Assembly (NCBI GenBank): GCA_945291235.1
Contig: CALYQY010000065.1
Span: 1 to 13,144 of the forward strand
Reading direction: 5' to 3'
Origin: an uncultured Gilliamella sp.
GTDB lineage: Bacteria > Pseudomonadota > Gammaproteobacteria > Enterobacterales > Enterobacteriaceae
Length of the DNA: 13,144 nucleotides
Shown: positions 1-6,711 of the stretch, piece after piece
Layout: each line of letters starts with the position of its first letter
Position numbering within the stretch: the stretch's first letter is position 1
Position numbers and translations under genes: made by a program
Notes under the pieces: model-generated
Told to the model about the DNA's origin: nothing
The model's input: only the letters and a program-made list of their open reading frames with translations
The model's database searches: none

Positions 1-166
1 GGTGATTACTCTCTCTATTTATACTGACTATTTAGCATAATTTTCGATTCTTTCGGCTTATTAAGATATGACCAATCAGAAATATTACTGATGATAAAGA
101 GTTTGCTTTAAAAGTCTTATTATTTCTTAAATTAATCATCTTTATTGTTTAAAAATTTAGCATTAA

Positions 167-195
167 ATGAAAAAAATAAGGTTAATTTTTTTCAT
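167..195. repeat. Perfect AT-rich inverted repeat upstream of lipoprotein gene
   Basis: ATGAAAAAAAT (167-177) and ATTTTTTTCAT (185-195) are exact reverse complements around a 7-base loop. The dyad ends 72 bases before the lipoprotein start codon. The stem has only one G-C pair per arm, so it would be a weak RNA hairpin; a protein-binding dyad or a remnant terminator of an upstream gene is possible. I see no gene in 1-267 and no strong promoter; GATAAT at 234-239 is a possible -10 box without a good -35 partner. Confidence 0.5.
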
Positions 196-267
196 AAGAT
201 CACTAAATCAAACTGTTTTTATTCTAACTGTCTGATAATTAATTAATAAATAGAGAAAGGAAATAAT

Positions 268-1653
268 ATGCGGATAGTTTTAGCGATTTTGTTGGTGTTT
301 TGTTTAACGGCTTGCCATGTTCGTACGGCTGATCAAGCTTATAACGAAGGGAAATATGTAGAAAGTATTAGTTTATTAACGGCTACTATTGGTGAAAAAG
401 GCGAAGCAAAATTTAATGAAGAAAGTGCCGAAAAATTACGGGGATTGGTTAGTAATGTGATGAAACATTACGAGACAATCATTAATAGTAGTGCTAGTAC
501 TGATTATCAAGCACGTATTGATAGTTATGAATCGCTTCGAAAAATCAATTTAATGTTAGTTAATCGTTTTTATAGTCAAACTGTCGCATTTTTTAACGAT
601 AAATATCCAGTGAATAAATTAGATCAACTTATTGCAAAAGAGTATTACGATTATGGTAATTCGATAAAAGGTACGGATAGTGAAAGTTACAAAATAAAAG
701 CTGACTTATATTTAAAAGGTTCAGAACGGTATAAATATAAAGATATTTTTACTTTATATAAAAATGCTAAAAAGCAACATCTGGATATTGAAGCAAAACA
801 ACACTATGATTTAGGTAAAACATTTTCGCAACAGGGTAGTTATCATGAAGCATCCCTAGAATATCTTAAAGCTTGGGAAGTTTATAAGCCAATAGGCGAA
901 TATAAAGATAGTTTTAAACTCTATGAGGATAATAAAAGAAAACATGTTACTGCGCTAGCAAAAGAGTATTATGAAAAAGCCTCGTCACTTGAAAAAATAG
1001 CTTATAAACGCGAAACTTATCGTGAAGCGGCTAAATTTTATGAGGCAGCCAATTCAGCCTATGAACAGTTCGGTTCATACCGTGATGCCAGCGCTAGAGC
1101 GAGTCGTTGTAAATTAAAGGGACGCGTTAATGTGTATGTTAAAGATTCCGACTATCTTAGCTGGGTAAAACAAGTTTTTAACGCTGATTATATATACTTT
1201 GTTGATCATAGTTCACAAGCTAATATCATTATAGATATTAATGCCAAATCTGACTATATTCATATGAAACCGTATGAAAAAAATGAAGTAAAAACAGAAA
1301 AATATGTAGAAAGAATGAGCGAAAAAACCGATGATAAGGGTAATAAAATTAAAGTTCCAATTTATAAAGAGCAAAAATTCAACTTAAAGACTATCACTCA
1401 TTCAAAAAAATACATTTTTACTACTGATATCGAAATAACCGGAGAAATCAGTAATTCTAAACGTTTGATAAGCGAAGCCATCTCTTCTAAAACGGATTAT
1501 ATCTATTCGGGCGATGTTCCAAGTAAATTTCATAACTCACAAGCAGGCGAGTGGAAGTCCAAATCAACGTTAAAATCTGAAGCACATTATACGCAAGGTG
1601 AGGATATCAGAAACCATTTAAAACAATTTATTGATAAGATGAGTTCTTTATAA
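268..1653 (+). CDS. Predicted lipoprotein with three TPR-like repeats, function unknown
   Basis: I do not recognise this 461-residue protein. The N-terminus is a short lipoprotein signal: basic residue 2, a hydrophobic stretch at 3-13, and lipobox L13-T14-A15-C16, so Cys16 should be lipidated. Residue +2 is His rather than Asp, which under the enterobacterial sorting rule points to the outer membrane. Residues ~123-282 hold three related ~53-residue units, each opening with A-K-x-x-Y and ending near a [KY]-Y-[KR]-D motif (Y157-D159, Y212-D214, Y271-D273); they look helical and TPR/Sel1-like. The region after ~285 is mixed, lysine-rich at 335-370, with a D-V-P motif near 416. The start is supported by AGAAAGG at 253-259, 8 bases before the ATG. 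It is monocistronic: a terminator follows and the next gene has its own promoter. A scaffold or envelope-assembly role is only a guess. Confidence 0.85.
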   Translation: MRIVLAILLVFCLTACHVRTADQAYNEGKYVESISLLTATIGEKGEAKFNEESAEKLRGLVSNVMKHYETIINSSASTDYQARIDSYESLRKINLMLVNRFYSQTVAFFNDKYPVNKLDQLIAKEYYDYGNSIKGTDSESYKIKADLYLKGSERYKYKDIFTLYKNAKKQHLDIEAKQHYDLGKTFSQQGSYHEASLEYLKAWEVYKPIGEYKDSFKLYEDNKRKHVTALAKEYYEKASSLEKIAYKRETYREAAKFYEAANSAYEQFGSYRDASARASRCKLKGRVNVYVKDSDYLSWVKQVFNADYIYFVDHSSQANIIIDINAKSDYIHMKPYEKNEVKTEKYVERMSEKTDDKGNKIKVPIYKEQKFNLKTITHSKKYIFTTDIEITGEISNSKRLISEAISSKTDYIYSGDVPSKFHNSQAGEWKSKSTLKSEAHYTQGEDIRNHLKQFIDKMSSL

Positions 1654-1680
1654 TAATTGTTAATTATCACTCAAAAATAG

Positions 1681-1717
1681 AATCCCACAAAATTGATAAT
1701 GTGGGATTTTTTATTTT
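1681..1717 (+). terminator. Rho-independent terminator of the lipoprotein gene
   Basis: A 9-bp perfect stem, AATCCCACA (1681-1689) with TGTGGGATT (1700-1708), closes a 10-base loop and runs into a T-rich tail at 1707-1717. It lies 27 bases after the stop codon and should separate the lipoprotein transcript from gapA. Confidence 0.88.
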
Positions 1718-1766
1718 AATCGTCTTTTAGTGTAACTTAACGTCTGCTATGGATTAATTGATACCT

Positions 1767-1796
1767 TTTAATCTATTAAATGTAATCGTGCGATTA
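1767..1796. repeat. Two adjacent 6-2-6 palindromes upstream of gapA
   Basis: TTTAAT-CT-ATTAAA (1767-1780) and TAATCG-TG-CGATTA (1783-1796) are both perfect dyads with 6-bp arms and a 2-base centre, 2 bases apart, their centres 16 bp from one another. The shared geometry suggests binding sites for a dimeric regulator. The regulator is not identifiable from the sequence. Confidence 0.45.
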
Positions 1797-1812
1797 TCTA
1801 AAATTTAGCACC

Positions 1813-1826
1813 TTAATTATGATCAA
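1813..1826. promoter_or_regulatory. FNR-like site
   Basis: TTAAT-TATG-ATCAA matches the FNR consensus TTGAT-N4-ATCAA at 9 of 10 defined positions. It lies roughly 190 bases upstream of the proposed gapA transcription start, farther than a typical class II FNR site. Chance matches are fairly likely in AT-rich DNA, so this is a weak call. Confidence 0.3.
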
Positions 1827-1971
1827 TTTAACTCTGACAATTTAGTTAAAAATTATCATTGTCATTGCTCAATCCAATCACAATCTTATATAAAATATAA
1901 CTAACCTATATCCTATGATTATTAAGATAATTTTCATTTTAATTTATTCTTGCCAATTATTCTGAATCAGC

Positions 1972-2000
1972 TTGAATAAACCTTAAAAATTTGGTAGTTT
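1972..2000 (+). promoter_or_regulatory. Candidate gapA promoter with extended -10
   Basis: TTGAAT (1972-1977) is separated by 17 bases from TAGTTT (1995-2000), and the -10 box is preceded by TGG (1992-1994), an extended -10 element. The predicted start near 2007 leaves a leader of about 40 bases with AGAAGGT at 2034-2040 before the ATG. No other pair with this spacing stood out close to gapA. Confidence 0.5.
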
Positions 2001-2008
2001 ACTGTTAG

Positions 2009-3046
<1,038 letters not shown>

Positions 3047-3066
3047 TGACTAATTTTTAGTTTTCT

Positions 3067-3095
3067 AAAAAGTGACCAAATGGTCACTTTTTTTT
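3067..3095 (+). terminator. gapA terminator
   Basis: An 11-bp stem (AAAAAGTGACC at 3067-3077, GGTCACTTTTT at 3082-3092) closes an AAAT tetraloop and continues into T residues to 3095. It starts 20 bases after the gapA stop. The A-tract on the left arm means it could also work on the minus strand. Confidence 0.92.
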
Positions 3096-3117
3096 CGCTA
3101 AAATCTTATAGCCTTAC

Positions 3118-3154
3118 AAAATAAAAACGCTCATTTTTTAAAAATGAGCGTTTT
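3118..3154 (-). terminator. Terminator of the cold-shock gene
   Basis: A 14-bp perfect stem (3124-3137 with 3141-3154, core ACGCTCA/TGAGCGT) with a 3-base apical loop is followed on the minus strand by TTTTTATTTT (3127-3118). It sits 26 bases after the minus-strand stop codon at 3181. Together with the gapA terminator it forms a double barrier between the convergent genes. Confidence 0.9.
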
Positions 3155-3180
3155 CACTAATATATATACTACGATATTAA

Positions 3181-3390
3181 TTAGATTACGACAACTTCTG
3201 ATGCCGCTGGTCCGCGAGGGCTATCTTGAATAGCAAATTCGACTTGTTGACCTTCAGCTAGAGTTTTAAAACCTTCCCCCGAGATTGCTGAAAAGTGAAC
3301 AAATACGTCTTTGCTCCCATCGGTTGGTGTGATAAATCCAAAACCTTTACTCTCGTTAAACCATTTTACTTGGCCTGTTTTCTTATTCAT
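3181..3390 (-). CDS. Cold-shock-domain RNA chaperone, CspC/CspE type
   Basis: This is a 69-residue single cold-shock domain, the full family length. It carries RNP1 (KGFGFI, 15-20) and RNP2 (VFVHF, 29-33), the aromatic surface that binds single-stranded RNA and DNA, plus the usual FNESKGFGF and GFKTLAEGQ blocks. Such proteins melt mRNA secondary structure and act as transcription antiterminators. The sequence is closest to E. coli CspC and CspE, which are expressed at normal temperature, rather than to CspA; I cannot choose between the two, so no symbol is given. The ATG at 3390 has AGGA (3404-3401) ten bases upstream. A small dyad in the leader and a possible distant promoter suggest a long 5' untranslated region, as in other csp genes. 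It is transcribed towards gapA and stands alone. Confidence 0.95.
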   Translation of the reverse strand: MNKKTGQVKWFNESKGFGFITPTDGSKDVFVHFSAISGEGFKTLAEGQQVEFAIQDSPRGPAASEVVVI

Positions 3391-3421
3391 TTACTAGATA
3401 TCCTAACAATAATTAATATTT

Positions 3422-3434
3422 TGCCTTTAAGGCA
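3422..3434 (-). repeat. Small hairpin in the csp leader
   Basis: TGCCTT-T-AAGGCA is a perfect 6-bp dyad with a 1-base centre (a loop of about 5 when folded). On the minus strand it lies 18 bases upstream of the AGGA ribosome binding site, so it would be in the mRNA leader if transcription starts upstream of it. csp leaders are often structured, but I see no match to the E. coli cold-box sequence. Confidence 0.4.
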
Positions 3435-3507
3435 CGTATAGACTTTTATGCAATATAAATTAATCAACTTACAAACTAGATGATGCGTTAAAAACACCCC
3501 CTAATTG

Positions 3508-3522
3508 TTAAACGTTTTCATA
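3508..3522. promoter_or_regulatory. LacI-family-operator-like motif, copy 1
   Basis: TTAAACGTTTTCATA contains the AAACGTTT dyad with the central CG typical of LacI/PurR/GalR-type operators. It matches the copy at 3810-3824 in 13 of 15 bases. It lies about 120 bases upstream of the csp start codon. Function is inferred from the motif only. Confidence 0.3.
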
Positions 3523-3809
3523 AAAAAATATTGCTTCATAAGTCTGTTACTATTACCGCATAATTTATAATCGAAAGCAAGATATTAATGACAATTTTTT
3601 CATCTTAGGATGAAGTTTTTTATAAAATTTTTAGATATAATGGTTAAATTTGATAAATAGCAAATTATTGAAGGGTTTTTGATTTAAATTTATTTCGAAA
3701 GTAAAGATTATTTAAGCAGATTAAGGCATGTAAGATGTAAATTTAAAAATTAGTATTAACGATTACTTTTAGGTTTCTTTTGAATACATTGTTTTATCGT
3801 TTCTTTATA

Positions 3810-3824
3810 TCAAACGTTTACATA
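3810..3824. promoter_or_regulatory. LacI-family-operator-like motif, copy 2
   Basis: TCAAACGTTTACATA repeats the motif at 3508-3522 (13 of 15 bases), with dyad centres 302 bp apart. No nearby gene start explains it directly; it could act with the first copy by looping, or be chance. Confidence 0.3.
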
Positions 3825-3860
3825 CGTTTTAACTATAGGTTTACAACTTACTGTTAAAGA

Positions 3861-3871
3861 TGTGAATCACA
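3861..3871. repeat. TGTGA-A-TCACA palindrome
   Basis: This is a perfect 5-bp dyad with a single central base. The half-sites are those of CRP, but CRP needs a 6-base spacer, so this is not a canonical CRP site. It sits at the left edge of the structured block that continues to 3960. Confidence 0.35.
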
Positions 3872-3881
3872 ATGTGGTTAA

Positions 3882-3908
3882 TTATGTCATTTATGTCATT
3901 TATGTCAT
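3882..3908 (+). repeat. Three tandem copies of TTATGTCAT
   Basis: The 9-base unit TTATGTCAT occurs three times without any mismatch (3882-3890, 3891-3899, 3900-3908). It lies directly against the stem at 3909-3931. It does not match a DnaA box. It could be a set of protein-binding iterons or simple slippage. Confidence 0.85.
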
Positions 3909-3960
3909 ATAAGGCTTGCAACTTGCCTTATTGAGATAAGATTGCCAGCGCAAATTATCT
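3909..3960. repeat. Two consecutive hairpin-forming dyads
   Basis: ATAAGGC (3909-3915) pairs with GCCTTAT (3925-3931) around a 9-base loop. Next, AGATAA (3934-3939) pairs with TTATCT (3955-3960); inside it, after a 2x1 internal loop, TTGC (3942-3945) pairs with GCAA (3950-3953) around CAGC. No T-run follows on the plus strand, so these are not simple terminators. They may be part of a non-coding RNA or a binding region. Confidence 0.5.
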
Positions 3961-4058
3961 AAGCTAAATAGCACTAAATTGGATATTCACTTATTTTTCA
4001 TCTCATCTGTTAAAAAGGCATTGTTATTGATTTAATTACTTTCTGCTATTCTTTATTT

Positions 4059-4095
4059 AAAAATAAAAGCTATAAGTAAAGACTTATAGCTTTTA
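4059..4095 (-). terminator. ppa terminator
   Basis: A 14-bp perfect stem (4064-4077 with 4082-4095, core AGCTATAAGT/ACTTATAGCT) closes a 4-base loop. On the minus strand it is followed by TTTTATTTTT across the end of the stem and 4063-4059. It begins 37 bases after the ppa stop codon. Confidence 0.88.
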
Positions 4096-4132
4096 ATTAA
4101 CCATTATTATGAAAATTGATAGCAAATATTAA

Positions 4133-4660
4133 TTATTTTTTAGCTCTCTCAAAAGATTCAATAATTTCTTTGCGAGCAGCATCGGCATTTTCCCAACCGT
4201 CGACTTTTACCCATTTTCCTTTTTCTAATGCTTTGTATTGTTCGAAAAAGTGTTTAATTTGAGATTTTAGTAATTCAGGTAAATCATCCACATCTTTGAT
4301 GTGATCATACTCTTTAGATAATTTAGTATGTGGTACGGCAACCAATTTAGCATCTTGACCGGCTTCATCAGTCATTTTTAATACACCAACAGGACGGCAA
4401 CGAATCACTGAACCAGGTTGTAATGGATACGGTGTTGGAACTAAAACGTCAACAGGATCGCCATCAAGCGATAATGTGTTATTAATATAACCATAGTTAC
4501 ATGGATAAAACATTGCTGTTGCCATAAAACGGTCAACAAAAACTGCACCTGTATCTTTGTCTACTTCATATTTAATTGGATCCGAATTTGCTGGAATTTC
4601 AATTACTACATAAATATCATCCGGTAATTCTTTACCTGCTGGTACATTTAAAAGTCCCAT
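4133..4660 (-). CDS. ppa: Inorganic pyrophosphatase
   Basis: This cytosolic family I enzyme hydrolyses pyrophosphate to two phosphates and so drives nucleic acid, protein and cofactor synthesis forward. At 175 residues it is one residue from the E. coli enzyme and very similar throughout. The signature DGDPVDV is at 66-72, giving the metal ligands Asp66, Asp68 and Asp71; Glu21, Tyr56, Asp98, Asp103 and Lys105 match the other known active-site residues (one higher than mature E. coli numbering). AGAGGAT at 4673-4667, six bases before the ATG, is a strong ribosome binding site. It lies 72 bases downstream of darP on the same strand, with a clear terminator after it, so it may be cotranscribed with darP or have its own promoter in the gap. 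Confidence 0.97.
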   Translation of the reverse strand: MGLLNVPAGKELPDDIYVVIEIPANSDPIKYEVDKDTGAVFVDRFMATAMFYPCNYGYINNTLSLDGDPVDVLVPTPYPLQPGSVIRCRPVGVLKMTDEAGQDAKLVAVPHTKLSKEYDHIKDVDDLPELLKSQIKHFFEQYKALEKGKWVKVDGWENADAARKEIIESFERAKK

Positions 4661-4732
4661 TTTTGTATCCTCTATCTTGGTTAATAATTTACAATATTGT
4701 TTCTGATATGAAATGAGCGAACATTATAAAGA

Positions 4733-5266
4733 TTATTCGGCGTTGCTCAATTCTTTTAAGTATTGAAAAATCTGTTTGGCTGTTTTTGGTGGTTTATTGG
4801 ATTCTCGTTCTTTTTTAGCCTGACGGGCAAGCGTACGCAGTTGTTGTCTGTCTGCTATAGGAAAGAGTTCGATAATGTTTTCTGCATCACCTGTTTCAAT
4901 CAATTCGTCACGTAACTTTTCTAGTTTATGAAATAAGGCAACTTGTTGGTTATGACGGTTTTTAAGCTTGTCTAAAGCTTGCGTGATAGGATCGATATTG
5001 CGGCTACGAAGCAATTTGCCAATATATTGTATTTGTCTTCGATATCCCTCTTTTTTGATTTTTTGAGCAAGTTCGATAGCATAAAGTAAATCTTCATCAA
5101 GAGGGATTTTAGTCAGTTCATTTTTGCTTAAATTAACCAATTCGACGCCCATTTTTTTTAAAATTTCGGCATCTCGTTTGATTTCACTTTTACTGACATA
5201 AATAATTTCTTCATCCATATCAGTATCAAATTCTTGGTCAATGATTAAATCTTTAGGGTTATTCAT
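4733..5266 (-). CDS. darP: Ribosome biogenesis factor DarP (YjgA)
   Basis: DarP, formerly YjgA, is a cytosolic protein that associates with late 50S ribosomal precursors and helps maturation of the peptidyl transferase centre. The 177-residue protein is close to the E. coli length and collinear with it: an acidic N-terminus (about 10-20), the conserved [11 protein letters not shown] block near 24-34, KIPLDEDL near 53-60, [19 protein letters not shown] in the middle, and the C-terminal [15 protein letters not shown] and [15 protein letters not shown] blocks. It looks all-helical and highly charged. The start has AGGA-like AAAGAAATCCT upstream on the minus strand (5278-5268), only moderately like a ribosome binding site. 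It is divergent from pmbA, an arrangement also found in E. coli, and precedes ppa. Confidence 0.95.
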   Translation of the reverse strand: MNNPKDLIIDQEFDTDMDEEIIYVSKSEIKRDAEILKKMGVELVNLSKNELTKIPLDEDLLYAIELAQKIKKEGYRRQIQYIGKLLRSRNIDPITQALDKLKNRHNQQVALFHKLEKLRDELIETGDAENIIELFPIADRQQLRTLARQAKKERESNKPPKTAKQIFQYLKELSNAE

Positions 5267-5310
5267 AGGATTTCTTTTGTTAATAGTTAACTAAAATTGA
5301 ATTCTGGCTT

Positions 5311-5340
5311 ATTATAACGTATCACTAGCAGAATTGTAGA
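5311..5340 (-). promoter_or_regulatory. Candidate darP promoter
   Basis: On the minus strand TCTACA (5340-5335) is 18 bases from a perfect TATAAT (5316-5311). The start would be near 5304, leaving a leader of about 38 bases. In the same 84-base divergent gap TATAAC (5313-5318) on the plus strand may serve pmbA, but no good -35 partner is visible. A small dyad, GTTAA-TAG-TTAAC, is at 5279-5291 in the darP leader. Confidence 0.45.
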
Positions 5341-5350
5341 AAATAATAAA

Positions 5351-6703
5351 ATGAGTATTGAACAGATTAAAAAAGATGCCCAAAGACAACAAGATAAGTT
5401 ATCAAATATTGTTGCTCAAGCTATTGAACTGGCTAAACCTCGTGTTGATTCAGTTGAAGTTTCAATTAACCAAGCAACTGGTATTGGTGTAAGTACTCGA
5501 CAAGGGGAAACTGAAAATGTTGAATTTAATAGTGATGGTGCATTATCTATAACCGTTTATAAAGAACAACGCAAAGGAAATGCATCAACTAATGATTTAT
5601 CGCCATATGCAATAAATCAAGCTATCGATATGGCAATTAATATTATGCAATATACTTCTGCTGATCCTTGTTCTGGTTTAGGAAACTTAGATCAGATGGC
5701 ATTGAATCCTCCTGATTTAGACCTTTTTTATCCCAGTGATTTAGACGTGGATAAGGCTATTGAGCAGGCAAAACAAGCTGAGCTAGCAGCCCTTGCCAAT
5801 GCTGACATTATGAGTAGTGACGGCGGTTATTTTAGTAGTAAATATGGTGTGTATGTATATGGTAATAGTCTTGGTATGTTACAAGGCTACTGTGCAAGTT
5901 CTCATTCGTTGTCTTGTACAGCGATTGCTGAACAGGCGGGAAAAATGGAACGAAACTATGCTTACACTTCATCGCGTGATATTAAGGCTCTCAAATCCCC
6001 TAGTTGGGTTGGGCAGCAAGCAGCAGAAAGAACAATTGCGCATTTAGGGGCTAAACAAATTTCTACCAAGCAAGTACCCGTACTGTTTAGTGCAGAAGTT
6101 GCAGTTGGATTAATAAGGCACTTAGTGGGTGCAATTAGTGGCGGTGCAATCTATCGCAAATCATCATTTTTACTTGATAGCGTGGGTAAACAGATTTTTC
6201 CTTCATGGCTAACTATTTTTGAAGATCCACATATTTTAAAAGGTGTTGGTTCATCGCCTTTTGATAGTGAAGGAACCAAAACAATTAAACGAAATATCAT
6301 TGAAAACGGTGTATTGCAAACCTACTTGCTTAGTCATTATTCAGCCAGAAAGCTTAGTTTAACATCAACAGGTCATGCGGGAGGAATTCATAACTGGCTT
6401 GTATCGCCAAGTGAGCATGATGCTGATTTTAAAACCATGTTGAAAAAATTGGATAAAGGGGTTGTGATTACTTCGCTTATGGGGCAAGGTGTGAATAATG
6501 TAACGGGCGACTATTCACGTGGTGCGACAGGTTTTTGGGTTGAAAATGGTGAAATTCAATATCCAATAAATGAAATAACCGTTGCTAATAACCTAAAAGA
6601 TATGTATAAAAATATTGTGGCAATAGGGAATGATCTTGAAACACGCAGTAATATTCAATGTGGTTCAATATTAATAGATAAAATGAGTATAGCAGGGAAA
6701 TAG
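5351..6703 (+). CDS. pmbA: Metalloprotease subunit PmbA/TldE
   Basis: PmbA (TldE) forms a heterodimer with TldD that acts as a zinc metalloprotease, known for processing the peptide antibiotic microcin B17 and degrading the CcdA antitoxin. The 450 residues equal the E. coli length. Conserved blocks are TRQGETENVEFNSDGAL (49-65), YGNSLGMLQGY (170-180), SPFDSEG (302-308), STGHAGGIHNW (339-349), MGQGVN (377-382) and GDYSRGATGFWVENG (386-400). As expected for TldE, no HExxxH zinc motif is present; that motif belongs to TldD, which is not in this window. The ribosome binding site is weak (AGAAAATAATAAA before ATG), but the start aligns with family members. It is divergent from darP and is followed after 8 bases by the SulP gene. 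Confidence 0.96.
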   Translation: MSIEQIKKDAQRQQDKLSNIVAQAIELAKPRVDSVEVSINQATGIGVSTRQGETENVEFNSDGALSITVYKEQRKGNASTNDLSPYAINQAIDMAINIMQYTSADPCSGLGNLDQMALNPPDLDLFYPSDLDVDKAIEQAKQAELAALANADIMSSDGGYFSSKYGVYVYGNSLGMLQGYCASSHSLSCTAIAEQAGKMERNYAYTSSRDIKALKSPSWVGQQAAERTIAHLGAKQISTKQVPVLFSAEVAVGLIRHLVGAISGGAIYRKSSFLLDSVGKQIFPSWLTIFEDPHILKGVGSSPFDSEGTKTIKRNIIENGVLQTYLLSHYSARKLSLTSTGHAGGIHNWLVSPSEHDADFKTMLKKLDKGVVITSLMGQGVNNVTGDYSRGATGFWVENGEIQYPINEITVANNLKDMYKNIVAIGNDLETRSNIQCGSILIDKMSIAGK

Positions 6704-6711
6704 GATGAAAA

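Larger units (their letters stand above)
3391..4063. other. ~670-base non-coding region between csp and the ppa terminator
   Basis: No credible protein gene, tRNA or rRNA is visible on either strand; the longest frames are short and lack ribosome binding sites. On the minus strand a possible csp promoter is TTGTCA (3594-3589) with TATAAA (3569-3564), though the 19-base spacer is long; it would give a leader of roughly 165 bases. Other contents are a 15-bp motif present twice (3508-3522, 3810-3824), a hairpin followed by a T-run on the plus strand (3599-3621), and a cluster of a dyad, a triple 9-bp repeat and two stems at 3861-3960. The region is unusually long for two same-strand housekeeping genes. 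Confidence 0.5.

Noticed and set aside
3566..3608. 12-codon minus-strand frame starting MKKLSLIS upstream of csp
   Set aside because: Too short, no good ribosome binding site, and it overlaps the proposed csp promoter.
3861..3871. TGTGAATCACA as a CRP site
   Set aside because: The half-sites are right but the spacer is 1 base instead of 6.
3882..3908. Triple 9-bp repeat as a CRISPR array or origin iterons
   Set aside because: The units are contiguous and too short for CRISPR, there are no spacers or cas genes, and the unit does not match DnaA boxes; no replication gene is nearby.
3872..3934. 20-codon plus-strand frame containing the triple repeat
   Set aside because: No ribosome binding site precedes the ATG and the peptide is mostly the product of the 9-bp repeat; kept only as a note in the finding on that block.
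5817..6047. Plus-strand 76-codon frame inside pmbA
   Set aside because: It is an out-of-frame shadow of a fully conserved pmbA region.
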